Shown here piece after piece: positions 36,972 through 46,915 of a DNA stretch of 64,000 bases (the stretch's first letter is position 1; every line of letters begins with the position of its first letter). Source of the stretch: Ancylobacter rudongensis (GTDB lineage Bacteria > Pseudomonadota > Alphaproteobacteria > Rhizobiales > Xanthobacteraceae); assembly GCF_900100155.1 (NCBI RefSeq), contig NZ_FMTP01000002.1, positions 62,001-126,000 of the forward strand. The letters are read 5' to 3'. The notes beneath the pieces were generated by a model. The model ran no database searches and was not told the DNA's origin. It saw only the letters and a list, made by a program, of their open reading frames with translations. Both the position numbers and the translations under genes were made by a program.

Positions 36972-39158
36972 CTATGCGCCGGTGCTCTCCAGCGCGGCGA
37001 CGCGCGTGAGCGGTTCGACCTTTCGGCTTGCCAGCGCCAGAAGCAAATCGAGGGCGTGGAAATCGCCCAAGGCGGCAGCCTTTTCGCGCGGGTTAAGCAC
37101 GCCTAGCGCCGCTTCAAGGTTCGGCGCATCCTCGATTTTCGCCACTGCAATCAGCCTATCCGGCGCATAATCGCCGGGCCGGCGTTCGCCATCGACAAGC
37201 TGGGCACGATGGAAGGCGGCGAGGTCCGGCGCGACGGCGAGATGGGCGACCGCCTCGGAGGGAGCCGGCGCCGGGTTCGCCTTCCGCAGCTGACGCGCCC
37301 GCAGCAGGACCTCGGGCGGCTCCTGTTCCTCGGGGGTGCGGAACAGCGCCGGCAGGGAGGCACGCGCGGCACCCGTCCACATCACAAGCGGGATCGCCAG
37401 CGCGAGGCCGAGCACCACCGGCGTCATCCAGAGGAAGAGCGGCAGGGAGATGCTGAGCGCGGCGCCCCCCAACAGCCATCCCGCCACCGTATGGGGCAGG
37501 AAGAAGCGCAGGATCGAGGCGGCATCGATGCGGTCGTCGTCGCGCCGCTGCGGCTGCCAGCCGCCATCGCGTCCGGCCAAGATGCTGACCACCGCCGCCG
37601 ACTGGGTAAACATCGTCACCGGGGCGAGCAGGCCGGAGATCAGCGTCTCTGCCAGCATGCCGAAAAGCGCCCGCACGCCGCCGCCGAAGCGCTGGCGGCC
37701 GGCGCGGGACGCCAGCAGCGCCGCGAAGGCGAACAGCTTGGGTAGCAGCAGCACCGCCATGGTGCCGACGAAGACCCACACGGCGCGCACCGGGTCCTGG
37801 GCCGGCCAGCTGGGAAACAGCGCGAAGCCGGAAGGGAAATAGTCTGGCGGCACGAAGCGGGCCTGGAGCGCGGTGGCGAGCCCGGCCAGCAGCATCACCA
37901 GCCAGAGCGGCGCGGTCAGGTAGGAGCCGATGCCGGTGAGAAGATGCAGCCGGCTGACCGGGTGCAGCCCGCGCGCCGGCAGGACGGCCATATGCTGCAG
38001 ATTGCCCTGGCACCAGCGCCGGTCCCGCACGGCGAGGTCCGCCAGTGTCGGCGGGCCTTCCTCATAGGAGCCCTCCAGCCAAGGCACCATATGCATGCCC
38101 CAGCCGCGCCGGCGCATCAGCGCCGCCTCGATGAAATCATGGCTGAGGATGTGGCCGCCAAACGGCCTGGGTCCCTTCAGCTCCGGCAGCCCCGCGCCCT
38201 CGGCGAAGGCGCGGGTGCGGATCATGGCGTTGTGGCCCCAGTAATTGCTCTCCGGTCCGCTCCAGCTGGCGAGACCATGAGCGATGAGCGGGCCATAGAG
38301 CCGGCCGGCGAATTGCTGCAGCCGGGCGAACAGGGTGCGGCCGCCGACGATGACCGGCAGGGTCTGGATCAGCCCGGCGGTCGGATTGGCTTCCATGGCG
38401 GCGGCGAGACGCACGATGCAGGCGCCCGTCATCACGCTGTCGGCGTCGAGAATGAGGAAGCTCTCATAGGCCCCGCCGAAGCGCGTCACCCATTCGGCGA
38501 TGTTGCCGGCCTTGCGGCCGGTGTTGCGTGGCCGCCGCCGGTAGAACAGCTGGCCCGGGTCGCCGCGCCGGGCCCGCAGATCGAGAAAGCCCGCCTCCTC
38601 GGCGATCCACACGTCGGGATCGGTGGTGTCGCTGAGGATGAACACGTCGAAATGGGCCCCGGCGCCGGTGGCGTCGAGCGACTCGCAGGTCGCCTCCAGC
38701 CCGGCCAGCACCCGCGCCGGCTCTTCATTGTAGACCGGCAGCAGGAGGGCGGTGCGTGCGGTCAGGCTCGGCAGGGCCCCGGCCGGCGCGATGCCGAGCT
38801 GCCCCGCCGTCCGGCGCAGGAGGCTCGGCAGGCCGACCAGCGCATTGGTGAAGGCAAAGCTGATCCAGGCGAAAAGGACGACGAAAAGGCACAGCACCAG
38901 ATATTCGAGCAGCGTGACCCCGCCGACATCGAGCACGAGATACATTTCATGGGCGGCGAGAACGGTGAGCGCCCCCGCGCCGCCAAGCACGAAGGCGCGG
39001 CGAAAGAAAAGGCTCACCGGGCGCGGACCCGGCGCGGGAGCTGGCGGCACCCTGCCGAGCGACTGCACGGGCATGGCCAAGGGCGCTTGCGGCGGCAGCG
39101 CGGGCCCAGCGTCACCCCTGCCAAGGAGGCCGGGGTCGGTGTCGTCTGACCGCCTCAT
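36972..39158 (-). CDS. opgH: Osmoregulated periplasmic glucan glucosyltransferase
   Basis: OpgH/MdoH makes the linear beta-1,2-glucan backbone from UDP-glucose and moves it across the inner membrane. The 728-residue product has N-terminal helices (about 50-115), a GT2 domain with LLPVYNE, ILDADS and the RRWCQGNLQH (Q/R-x-x-R-W-like) motif, and a further helix bundle at about 410-610. The ATG at 39158 overlaps the opgG stop by ATGA. A GTG at 39167 is less likely. The last ~100 residues are a soluble, Ala/Arg-rich tail. Two-gene operon with opgG. Confidence 0.93.
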   Translation of the reverse strand: MRRSDDTDPGLLGRGDAGPALPPQAPLAMPVQSLGRVPPAPAPGPRPVSLFFRRAFVLGGAGALTVLAAHEMYLVLDVGGVTLLEYLVLCLFVVLFAWISFAFTNALVGLPSLLRRTAGQLGIAPAGALPSLTARTALLLPVYNEEPARVLAGLEATCESLDATGAGAHFDVFILSDTTDPDVWIAEEAGFLDLRARRGDPGQLFYRRRPRNTGRKAGNIAEWVTRFGGAYESFLILDADSVMTGACIVRLAAAMEANPTAGLIQTLPVIVGGRTLFARLQQFAGRLYGPLIAHGLASWSGPESNYWGHNAMIRTRAFAEGAGLPELKGPRPFGGHILSHDFIEAALMRRRGWGMHMVPWLEGSYEEGPPTLADLAVRDRRWCQGNLQHMAVLPARGLHPVSRLHLLTGIGSYLTAPLWLVMLLAGLATALQARFVPPDYFPSGFALFPSWPAQDPVRAVWVFVGTMAVLLLPKLFAFAALLASRAGRQRFGGGVRALFGMLAETLISGLLAPVTMFTQSAAVVSILAGRDGGWQPQRRDDDRIDAASILRFFLPHTVAGWLLGGAALSISLPLFLWMTPVVLGLALAIPLVMWTGAARASLPALFRTPEEQEPPEVLLRARQLRKANPAPAPSEAVAHLAVAPDLAAFHRAQLVDGERRPGDYAPDRLIAVAKIEDAPNLEAALGVLNPREKAAALGDFHALDLLLALASRKVEPLTRVAALESTGA

Positions 39159-40684
39159 GGCGTCCACCGATAGACCCAGCTTTCGGCCATGCGCTCCTCA
39201 CCCCGCAGCAGGTCGGCACGCAGTTCGACCAGTCCGGCCCCGCGCGGCTCCAGCGCAAACGAGACGCGCCAACCGCCGATCTCCGGGTTCGGTTGCAGGA
39301 CGATATCCCTGACCTCGCCGGCATCGGCCGTCACCCGCGCCACCAGGCTTTCCGGGGGCAGGTCCTTCACCCTGTCGCCGACAATATCGAGCACGAACAG
39401 ACGGCGCTCGGCATTGCCGCCGACACGGGTAGCGGTAAAGCGACCCGCATCCGTGACATCCGGCCCGGACCAGCCCCAGTGCAGGCGGTAGGTGTTGCTG
39501 TATTCGCGTCCCTTGCGCAGCGGCTCGCGCGGGCGCCAGAAGGCGACGATGTTGTCGTGGATCTCTTCCGGCGTCGGTATTTCGACCAGCACCACCGAGC
39601 CGTCGCCCCAATCGCCGATCGGCTCGACCCAGACGCTGGGCCGTCGTTCATAGCGCGCCTCAAGGTCCTGATAGTCGAAGAACGAACGCTGGCGCTGCAT
39701 CAGGCCGAAGCCTCGCAGGTCCGAGACGGCGAAGGAGGAAATCTGCAGCCGCTGCGGGTTGGCCAGCGGCCGCCACAGCCGCTCGCCGGTTCCGGTAACG
39801 ATGGCGAGGCCATTGGCGTCGCACACCATGGGACGGAAATCGTCGATGCCGTCGCGATCATTAGGCCCGAACATGAACATGCTGGTCAGCGCGCCGATGC
39901 CGACCTGGTCGATGTCGACCCTGGGATAGACGGTCATCTCAACCGACATCACCGTCTCGGTGCCGGGGCGGATGGTGAAGCGATGCGCCGCCGACGCGCT
40001 CGGGCTGTCGAGAAGCGCGTGAACGACCACCGAATCCACCCCCGGACGAGGCTGTTCGAGCCAGAAGGCGCGGAAAGCGGGGAATTCCTCGCCGCCGGCA
40101 TCGCCTGTCTTCACCGCCAGCCCGCGGGCGGACGAGCCATAGACCTGCCCCTTGCCGACGCCACGGAAATAGCTGGCGCCCTGGAACACGGCGATCTCGT
40201 CGAAATAGTCCGGCCGGTTGATCGGACCGTGCAGGCGAAAGCCGGAAAAGCCGATATCGGCTTTCGGCGGCGGCTGGGCGACGCCGTGCTCGAAGCGGAA
40301 CATCGCCGGGTCATAGGCGAGCTTACGGGCCTGGCCGTCCGCGACCTGGTAGATATCGACGCGGTCCCGGAACAGAAAGCCGCGATGCAGCATCTGCGCC
40401 TGAAAACCGGTATTGGCCTCCCGCCAGAGGGCGTGATCGCCATTGAAGCGCACATTGCGATAGTCGTCATAGCTGAGCTTGTCGAAGGCGCCGGGCAGGT
40501 CGCTGGCCGGGCCCTTATACGGCTTGGCCGCCAGTTCGCGCGCAAGCTGGCGCACGGTCTGGGCGTCAAAGGGAACAGCCTGCTCCTCTTCTTCCGACCA
40601 CGCCTCGCTGATGCCAAGACGCGACAACGGCACCGGCGCCATCGCCAGGAGACCCAAACCCAGCAACAGATGACGTCGATGCAT
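39155..40684 (-). CDS. opgG: Periplasmic glucan biosynthesis protein, OpgG/OpgD family
   Basis: Acts in the periplasm on the growing glucan, in branching or release. The 509-residue product begins MHRRHLLLGLGLL, a twin-arginine-like signal that resembles OpgD more than the Sec signal of OpgG. The body carries the MdoG beta-sandwich (about 35-390: FDKLSYDDYRNVRF, YFRGVGKGQVYGSSARGLA, FMFGPNDRDG) and the C-terminal domain. It precedes opgH with a 4-base overlap; in most bacteria the opgH partner is named opgG. Confidence 0.92.
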   Translation of the reverse strand: MHRRHLLLGLGLLAMAPVPLSRLGISEAWSEEEEQAVPFDAQTVRQLARELAAKPYKGPASDLPGAFDKLSYDDYRNVRFNGDHALWREANTGFQAQMLHRGFLFRDRVDIYQVADGQARKLAYDPAMFRFEHGVAQPPPKADIGFSGFRLHGPINRPDYFDEIAVFQGASYFRGVGKGQVYGSSARGLAVKTGDAGGEEFPAFRAFWLEQPRPGVDSVVVHALLDSPSASAAHRFTIRPGTETVMSVEMTVYPRVDIDQVGIGALTSMFMFGPNDRDGIDDFRPMVCDANGLAIVTGTGERLWRPLANPQRLQISSFAVSDLRGFGLMQRQRSFFDYQDLEARYERRPSVWVEPIGDWGDGSVVLVEIPTPEEIHDNIVAFWRPREPLRKGREYSNTYRLHWGWSGPDVTDAGRFTATRVGGNAERRLFVLDIVGDRVKDLPPESLVARVTADAGEVRDIVLQPNPEIGGWRVSFALEPRGAGLVELRADLLRGEERMAESWVYRWTP

Positions 40685-40972
40685 GCCTGACCTCGCGCGT
40701 TTCAGGGCGGCACGCCCTACGCCCGAAACAAGTGCCGAAAGCGCCCTGGGTTCCGAGAATTGTGCGGCGCGGCATATTTACGCGGGGCTCCCGCCTGCGT
40801 GCGCGGCCGGCGTTGCACTGCAGCGCGATCTGTTCTAAGCAACTACCACCCGTCAGGACCCGGTGAAAGCCCGGGTGGCTCTTCCGGCCGCCGATCCGCC
40901 GGACCACGCACAGTCAGCGCCTGTTCCGCCGCCTTGTCCGCGGACGCCCGCTCTTTGCGAAGATTGCTCCTC

Positions 40973-42454
40973 ATGACATTGACCTCACGCTATTTCCGCG
41001 ACTGGACCTCCAATATTCGGGGCGACATCCTTGCCGGAATCGTCGTCGCCCTTGCCCTCATTCCCGAAGCGATCGGCTTCTCCATCATCGCCGGCGTCGA
41101 CCCGAAAGTCGGGCTGTTCGCCTCCTTCGCCATCGCCTGCGTCTCCGCCGTCGTCGGCGGGCGCCCGGGCATGATCTCGGCCGCCACCGCCGCCACAGCG
41201 GTGGTGATGGTTTCCCTCGTGCGCGACCACGGGCTCGACTATCTGTTCGCGGCCACCATCCTGATGGGGCTGATCCAGCTCCTCGCCGGCGCACTGAAGC
41301 TGGGGCGGGTGATGCGCTTCGTCTCGCGCTCGGTCATCACCGGCTTCGTCAATGCGCTGGCCATCCTCATCTTCATGGCGCAATTGCCGGAACTGATCGG
41401 CGTGCCGATCGAGACCTACCCGATGATCGCGGTCGGCCTCGCCATCATCTATCTGTTTCCCCGCCTGACCCGGGCGGTGCCCTCGCCGCTGGTCGCCATT
41501 GCCGCGCTCACCCTGTTCGCGTGGTGGAGCGGGATGGACCTGCGCACCGTCGGCGATCTCGGCGAACTGCCCTCGGGCCTGCCGATGCTGACGCTGCCCA
41601 ACGTACCGCTCACGCTGGAGACGCTGCAGATTATCCTGCCCTATTCGCTCACTTTGGCGGCTGTCGGCCTGCTGGAGTCGCTGCTCACGGCGCAGATCGT
41701 CGACGACATGACCGACACGATGAGCAACAAGAGCCAGGAATGCATCGGCCAGGGCACCAGCAATATCGCCTCGGCGCTGATCGGCGGCATGGGCGGCTGC
41801 GCCATGATCGGCCAGTCGGTCATCAACGTTAGCTCGGGCGGACGCGGGCGGCTTTCCACCTTTGTCGCCGGCGCCTTCCTGCTGTTCCTGATCCTGGTGC
41901 TCGACGACATTGTCCGCATCATTCCGATGGCGGCGCTGGTGGCGGTCATGATCATGGTGTCGATCGGCACCTTCTCCTGGCGCTCGATCCTCGACCTTCG
42001 CACCAATCCGCGCTCCTCCTCGCTGGTGATGCTGGCCACCGTTTTCACCGTGGTGACGACGCACGACCTCGCCATCGGCGTGCTGGTCGGCGTGCTGCTC
42101 TCGGGCGTGTTCTTCGCCGGCAAGGTGTCGCAACTGGTGGCGGTCGGCGAGATCATCGACGAGGCGGCCGGTCGGATCACCTTCGTTGTCGAGGGCCAGA
42201 TCTTCTTCGCATCCTCCGAGGTGTTCCTCGCCGGCTTCGACTTCGACAACCCGGCGCGCGAGGTGGTGATCGACCTCACCCACGCGCATTTCTGGGACAT
42301 CACGTCGATCGGCGCGCTGGACAAGGCGGTGCTGAAGTTCCGCAAGGCGGGGGCCAGCGTCGAAGTGATCGGGCTCAACGAGGCCAGCGCCACCATGGTC
42401 GATCGCTTCGGCACGCACCACAAGGACGAGCCGGCCGTCGCCAGCCTGCATTGA
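40973..42454 (+). CDS. SulP-family anion transporter with C-terminal STAS domain
   Basis: A 493-residue inner-membrane transporter of the SLC26/SulP family (sulfate, bicarbonate or other anions). The N-terminal core shows [27 protein letters not shown] (helix 1 region) and multiple helices to about 385. A STAS domain follows at about 400-480 ([35 protein letters not shown]). The ATG at 40973 is preferred over the longer frame, which adds a leader without family residues. In this carbon-fixing organism a bicarbonate role is conceivable but not shown. The 288 bases before it have no gene. Confidence 0.9.
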   Translation: MTLTSRYFRDWTSNIRGDILAGIVVALALIPEAIGFSIIAGVDPKVGLFASFAIACVSAVVGGRPGMISAATAATAVVMVSLVRDHGLDYLFAATILMGLIQLLAGALKLGRVMRFVSRSVITGFVNALAILIFMAQLPELIGVPIETYPMIAVGLAIIYLFPRLTRAVPSPLVAIAALTLFAWWSGMDLRTVGDLGELPSGLPMLTLPNVPLTLETLQIILPYSLTLAAVGLLESLLTAQIVDDMTDTMSNKSQECIGQGTSNIASALIGGMGGCAMIGQSVINVSSGGRGRLSTFVAGAFLLFLILVLDDIVRIIPMAALVAVMIMVSIGTFSWRSILDLRTNPRSSSLVMLATVFTVVTTHDLAIGVLVGVLLSGVFFAGKVSQLVAVGEIIDEAAGRITFVVEGQIFFASSEVFLAGFDFDNPAREVVIDLTHAHFWDITSIGALDKAVLKFRKAGASVEVIGLNEASATMVDRFGTHHKDEPAVASLH

Positions 42455-42474
42455 TGGGCCGATGGGGCGGCCGG

Positions 42475-43713
42475 CTAAAGCCCCTGCCCCATCGCCTCGA
42501 CCCGGACCAGCACCTCGGCGATTTCCGCATCCGTCACGGTGAGCGGCAGCGACAGGCCGATGGCACCGTCACCCTTGGCGGTGGTGGAAAGCCCCTGCGC
42601 GAAGGCGCTCGCCACCAGATGCGCGGCAAAATCCGGCCCCGGTCGGCGCCCGCAGCGTGCGGCGTCGAATTCAATCGCCAGCAGCAGTCCCAGCCCGCGC
42701 GCGCCTCTCACGCAAGGCACGCGGGCAGCGATGGCGGCCACGCCATCTTTGAGCGTCCGGCCCAGTTCGTCGGCGCGGGCGACCAGATCGTCGCGGGCAA
42801 TAATCTGCAGCGCCGTCAGCGCCGCGCGGGTGGTGAGCGGGTTCTTCTCGTGGGTGTAGTGACCCAGCTCCAGCTCCGGCGCGGTGTTGAGCCGGGCGTC
42901 GGCGACCACCGCAGCGATCGGCACCATGCCGCCGCCCAGCGCCTTGCCGAGCACCACCGCATCCGGCAGCGCGCCGAAATGCTCGAAGGCGAAGAAACGC
43001 CCGGTCTTGCCGAGCCCGGAGGGAATTTCGTCGAAGATCAGCTTGACGCCATAGGCGTCGCACAAGGCACGGATGCGTGGCCACAGATCGGCCGGGGGCA
43101 CATGGCAGTTCGAGCGCATAGGCTCGGCGATGACGGCCGCGATGCGTCGGGTGGCGAGGAGGCCGGCCACCTCCTCCAGCATCCGCGCCGGCCCCTGCTC
43201 GCCCGCCCAATAGGGGGTGACGTGATGGCGCCCGGGCAGAAAGCGGCCGAGGCGTGCGTCCGGCGTCGCCGCCGACAGGCCGAAGGCGCCGAAGCCATGG
43301 CCGTGATAGCAGCCTTCCAATGAAACCGTCTCATCCCGCCCGGTGGCGACCCGGGCCAGCTTGAGCGCGATCTCGATGGCGTCGGAGCCGCCAGTGGCGA
43401 ACAGCACCCGCGCCGGCGCCCCCGGCCAGCGCGCCAGCAACGCTTCCGCCAGTGCGACGGCCGGCTCATTGGTGAAGCGGCGCGGCGTGAAGGCCAGTTC
43501 GTCGAGCTGCCGCTTCAGTGCCGCCACGATCTCCGGATGACCATGGCCAAGATGGTGCACGGTGTTGCCGTGCAGATCGATGCAGCGGCGGCCGGTTCCG
43601 TCTTCCAGCCAGATGCCTTGGGCGGCACGCAAGGCGCCGATGCAGGGGCTGGAGCCCTGCTGGTGGAAAAAGGCCGCCGCATCGCGGGCAACGAGGGCGT
43701 CGGGATCGGTCAT
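42475..43713 (-). CDS. pbfA: PLP-dependent (R)-1-hydroxy-2-aminoethylphosphonate ammonia-lyase
   Basis: PbfA is a class III aminotransferase-fold enzyme that eliminates ammonia from (R)-1-hydroxy-2-aminoethylphosphonate to give phosphonoacetaldehyde. The 412-residue product has the PLP lysine at Lys257 (VVLGKALGGG) and FDEIPSGLGKTGRFFAFEH, a variant of the aminotransferase motif that I associate with PbfA. It is the last gene of an operon whose other members are the 2-aminoethylphosphonate importer, and its ATG overlaps the permease stop (ATGA). Enzymes acting on the product (PhnX, or PhnY and PhnA) are not in the window. Confidence 0.82.
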   Translation of the reverse strand: MTDPDALVARDAAAFFHQQGSSPCIGALRAAQGIWLEDGTGRRCIDLHGNTVHHLGHGHPEIVAALKRQLDELAFTPRRFTNEPAVALAEALLARWPGAPARVLFATGGSDAIEIALKLARVATGRDETVSLEGCYHGHGFGAFGLSAATPDARLGRFLPGRHHVTPYWAGEQGPARMLEEVAGLLATRRIAAVIAEPMRSNCHVPPADLWPRIRALCDAYGVKLIFDEIPSGLGKTGRFFAFEHFGALPDAVVLGKALGGGMVPIAAVVADARLNTAPELELGHYTHEKNPLTTRAALTALQIIARDDLVARADELGRTLKDGVAAIAARVPCVRGARGLGLLLAIEFDAARCGRRPGPDFAAHLVASAFAQGLSTTAKGDGAIGLSLPLTVTDAEIAEVLVRVEAMGQGL

Positions 43714-45818
43714 GGCGTCACCAAGGCGGGGGCGGTCGGTCGGACACGCGGCGAAGCGCGAAGGGCGGGCGTGCGGTTCTCAATGAGCCAGACCAGCCCC
43801 ATGGCGGCAAGCGCGAACCCGAGCAGGGCCAGGCTCTTGGCAGCCGCGTAGCCATAATCGCCTGACGTGGCGTGGTTGAAGATCGCCACGGAGGCCAGCT
43901 TGTGATTGCCGGAGACGAGGAAGATCACCGAGGACAAAGTGGTCAGCCCGTCGATGAACACATACAGCATGCCCAGCAGCAGCGCCGGCCGCAGCATGGG
44001 CAGTGTCACCCGGAAGAAGCGGGCGACCAGCCCGGCGCCGAGGCTCTCCGCCGCCTCGTCCATCGAACGGTCGAGCCGCTGCAGCGCCGCTCGGGCGGCG
44101 AGCACGCCGACGAACAGGTTGGAGAACAATATGTTGATGACCAGGATCGCCGAGGTCCCGGTCAGCGAGAGCGCCGGGATGCCGAACGGCACATTGAAGG
44201 CGACGATATAGCCGATGCCGAAGACGATGCCGGGCAGGATCGCCGGTACCAGCGCCAGGAACATGATGAGATGGGCGCCGGGCGGACGCAGGCGCTCTAC
44301 CACATAGGCGATGATCACAGCGAACAGCCCGCCGATCGGCCCGGCAATGCCGGCCACACGCACGCTGTCCCACACCAGCCCGAGCCAGCGCTCGGACGAG
44401 CCATAGCCGGAACCGGCAAGGCCGACATCGACGCCGGCGCCGGTGAAATAGCCCAGCGTCAGGCTCCAGTCGACGCCCCAGACGCGGGTGACGGCGCCCA
44501 GGGCCATGGTGCCATAGACCGCGAAGATCAGCGCCGCCACGACGCCCGCCGTCAGGGTGAGCCCGGCGCGGACGACCGCTGGCACCGGAAGCTCGGCGCG
44601 CGCACCGGCGGTGCCGGCATAGGATTTGCGCCGGCCGAACGCTTCCAGCGCGAGATACAGCAGCAGCGAGGGAATCAGCAGCCACATGCACAACGCCGCC
44701 GCCAACGGCGTGTTGCGATAGGCGGTGATCTCGTCATAGACCACGCCCGCCAGCACCGGCGTATCGCGGCCGAGCACCATCGGGTTGCCGAAATCGGTCA
44801 GGCTCAGGATGAACACCAGCACCACGGCGCGCTTGATGCCCGGCCAAGCCATGGGCAGCGTCACCTGCAGGAAGCTGCGCAAGGGTCCGGCGCCGAGCCC
44901 GGCCGCGGCCTCGTCAATGCGGCCATCCTGCCGGCGCAGGCTGTTGTCGAACACGATCAGCGCCGCAGGTACGAAGGAGAGCGTCTGCGCCAGCACCACC
45001 CCGAACAGGCCGTAGAGATTGGTCTGGTCGGCATCGATCAGGCCGAGCCAATCGTCGAGCAATGTGTGCGTCACCAATCCGCGCCGGCCGAACAGCATGA
45101 TGGTGGCGGTGGCGATCAGCACCGGCGGCGCCACCAGCGGCATCAGCAGCACCACGCGGGTGAGCGATGGCCAAGGGATGGCGCGGGCATTGATGCCATA
45201 GGCCAGCGCGAAAGCCAGCGTCACGGTGAACGCCACCGAGAGCGCCGCCAGCAGGAGACTGTTGAGCGCCGCCCTGCGCAGATAGGGCTCCTCGAACACT
45301 TTGAGATAATGGTCGAGGCCCCAGCGATCATCAGTGCCGTTGCGCAGCGCGTCGAAGCCCTCGGGCCCGAGCGCCTCCCGCACCTTGAACGCCAGCGCCG
45401 TGCGCTTGTGCAGCATGATATGGGCGACGGCGAAATTGTCCTCCACCGCCGCGCGCTCGGCCTCGGGCAGCGCCCTGAGCGCCGCCGCCATCGCCGCGCT
45501 CTGATCGGAATAGGCGGCCTTGCGGTCCCAGCCCATCGGCGCTCCGGCCAGCGTGAAAGCGGCGGCGGTGGCTTCCACCATCTCGGCCTCAGTGGCGCTG
45601 GCCGTCCAGCGCTGCACTAGCGCGTCGCGTTCGCCGGCCGGCACGGCGTCGAGCGCGGCGGATGTCACGGCCTTCAGCTTGGCCGGCGGCATCGGGCCGG
45701 AAATGACGAAGCTCTCCACCAGCACCGCGCCGATCGGGTAGGCGATGAACAGCGCCAGCACCAGCGCCACGGCAGCGCTGAGCAGCAGGCCCGGCAGAGA
45801 GCGCAGCGACAGAGTCAT
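43710..45818 (-). CDS. aepW: 2-Aminoethylphosphonate ABC transporter double permease
   Basis: A fused two-domain permease of 702 residues. The first half contains an EAA loop (AAAGLGAGPLRSFLQVTLPMAWPG) and the second another (AESLGAGLVARFFRVTLPMLRP), so one chain supplies both membrane halves, as in PhnU2/AepW. After the first helix (about 10-32) there is a hydrophilic insert to about residue 180, which makes it longer than the ~560 residues usual for this group. The ATG at 45818 overlaps the ATPase stop by ATGA. Confidence 0.85.
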   Translation of the reverse strand: MTLSLRSLPGLLLSAAVALVLALFIAYPIGAVLVESFVISGPMPPAKLKAVTSAALDAVPAGERDALVQRWTASATEAEMVEATAAAFTLAGAPMGWDRKAAYSDQSAAMAAALRALPEAERAAVEDNFAVAHIMLHKRTALAFKVREALGPEGFDALRNGTDDRWGLDHYLKVFEEPYLRRAALNSLLLAALSVAFTVTLAFALAYGINARAIPWPSLTRVVLLMPLVAPPVLIATATIMLFGRRGLVTHTLLDDWLGLIDADQTNLYGLFGVVLAQTLSFVPAALIVFDNSLRRQDGRIDEAAAGLGAGPLRSFLQVTLPMAWPGIKRAVVLVFILSLTDFGNPMVLGRDTPVLAGVVYDEITAYRNTPLAAALCMWLLIPSLLLYLALEAFGRRKSYAGTAGARAELPVPAVVRAGLTLTAGVVAALIFAVYGTMALGAVTRVWGVDWSLTLGYFTGAGVDVGLAGSGYGSSERWLGLVWDSVRVAGIAGPIGGLFAVIIAYVVERLRPPGAHLIMFLALVPAILPGIVFGIGYIVAFNVPFGIPALSLTGTSAILVINILFSNLFVGVLAARAALQRLDRSMDEAAESLGAGLVARFFRVTLPMLRPALLLGMLYVFIDGLTTLSSVIFLVSGNHKLASVAIFNHATSGDYGYAAAKSLALLGFALAAMGLVWLIENRTPALRASPRVRPTAPALVTP

Positions 45819-46915
45819 TCCGCGCGCCCATTGCCGATGAGGGCGGCGCGCAGCGGGTCGGGCCGCAGCCATGCCACCGCTCCACGCCGCCACGGCCCAC
45901 CGGCCTCGAAGGAGGGGCGGTCGGCGATGACGGCACGTCCGGAGGCGAGGCGGAGGCTCAGCCGCACATGCGCGCCGAGAAAGGTGGCGCTTTCCACCGT
46001 CGCGGGAATGCCGCCGCCCTCGCTGGCAAGCCCGATATGCTCGGGCCGGTAGACCGCGGTAAGCGGCGCGCCCGGCGCGAGCCCGGCCGGCAGCGCCAGC
46101 GGCCAGACCACGCCCTCGGACTCGATCCCTCCTGCCACCGCCCGACCCTCGATCAGGTTGGAGATGCCGACGAACGCGGCGACGAAGCGCGTGGCCGGGC
46201 GATGATAGACATCGGCCGGGCTGCCGATCTGCTCGATCCGGCCGTGGCGCATCACCGCCACCCGGTCGGAGAGTGCCAGCGCCTCCTCCTGGTCATGCGT
46301 CACATAGAGGGTAGTGATGCCGAGCCGGTCGACCAGCGCGCGCAGTTCCCCGCGCAGCTTCACGCGGATACGGGCGTCGAGCGCCGACATCGGCTCGTCG
46401 AGCAGCAGCACCTCGGGGTCCGAGGCCAGCGCCCGCGCCAGCGCGACACGCTGCTGCTGGCCACCGGAAAGCTCATGCGGAAAGCGTTCCAAGAGCGCGT
46501 CGATCTCGACAAGGCGCGCCAGCTCCTCGATGCGGCGGGCGCGGACAGCGCGGGGGCCGGAGAGCGCGAAGCCGATATTCTGCGCCACCGTCTTGGTCGG
46601 AAACAGCGCGTAGGACTGGAACACGAAGCCCATGCGGCGCCGGGCCGGGGCCATGTGGGTGACATCCTCGCCCTCGCGCAGCACCTGGCCGGCATCGGGG
46701 CGGGCAAAGCCGGCAATGATCCGCAGCAGTGTGGTTTTGCCGCAGCCGGAATCGCCCAGCAGGGTGACGAACTCGCCCTTGGCGAGGTCGAAGGACACCG
46801 CGTCCACCGCGCGATGGCCCTCATAGTCCTTGCTTACCGCCCGCACGGCCAGATGCGGCCGGCTCACCTGCGGAGCCGGCCGCGCCGGGGCGCGCGTGAA
46901 GGAGGCGTCGTTCAC
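45815..46915 (-). CDS. aepV: 2-Aminoethylphosphonate ABC transporter ATP-binding protein
   Basis: A 366-residue ATPase with Walker A GDSGCGKTT, signature LSGGQQQR, Walker B VLLLDEP and a C-terminal TOBE domain (about 270-360). I choose the GTG at 46915, which overlaps the stop of the binding-protein gene (GTGA); the frame extends to 46984 but that would run far into the preceding gene. The Q-loop and H-loop (FVFQSYALFP, YVTHDQEEA) are intact. The specific name rests on its operon partners. Confidence 0.85.
   Translation of the reverse strand: MNDASFTRAPARPAPQVSRPHLAVRAVSKDYEGHRAVDAVSFDLAKGEFVTLLGDSGCGKTTLLRIIAGFARPDAGQVLREGEDVTHMAPARRRMGFVFQSYALFPTKTVAQNIGFALSGPRAVRARRIEELARLVEIDALLERFPHELSGGQQQRVALARALASDPEVLLLDEPMSALDARIRVKLRGELRALVDRLGITTLYVTHDQEEALALSDRVAVMRHGRIEQIGSPADVYHRPATRFVAAFVGISNLIEGRAVAGGIESEGVVWPLALPAGLAPGAPLTAVYRPEHIGLASEGGGIPATVESATFLGAHVRLSLRLASGRAVIADRPSFEAGGPWRRGAVAWLRPDPLRAALIGNGRAE

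Noticed and set aside
40685-40972. EcfG-like GGAAC with TGTT upstream of opgG
   Set aside because: The spacing is about 19 bases with no CGTT; otherwise I see nothing specific in this 288-base opgG/sulP gap.
42475-43713. Class III aminotransferase as an ordinary omega-aminotransferase or GABA aminotransferase
   Set aside because: The DEIPSGLGKTG motif and the coupled AEP importer favour PbfA; not excluded without an assay.
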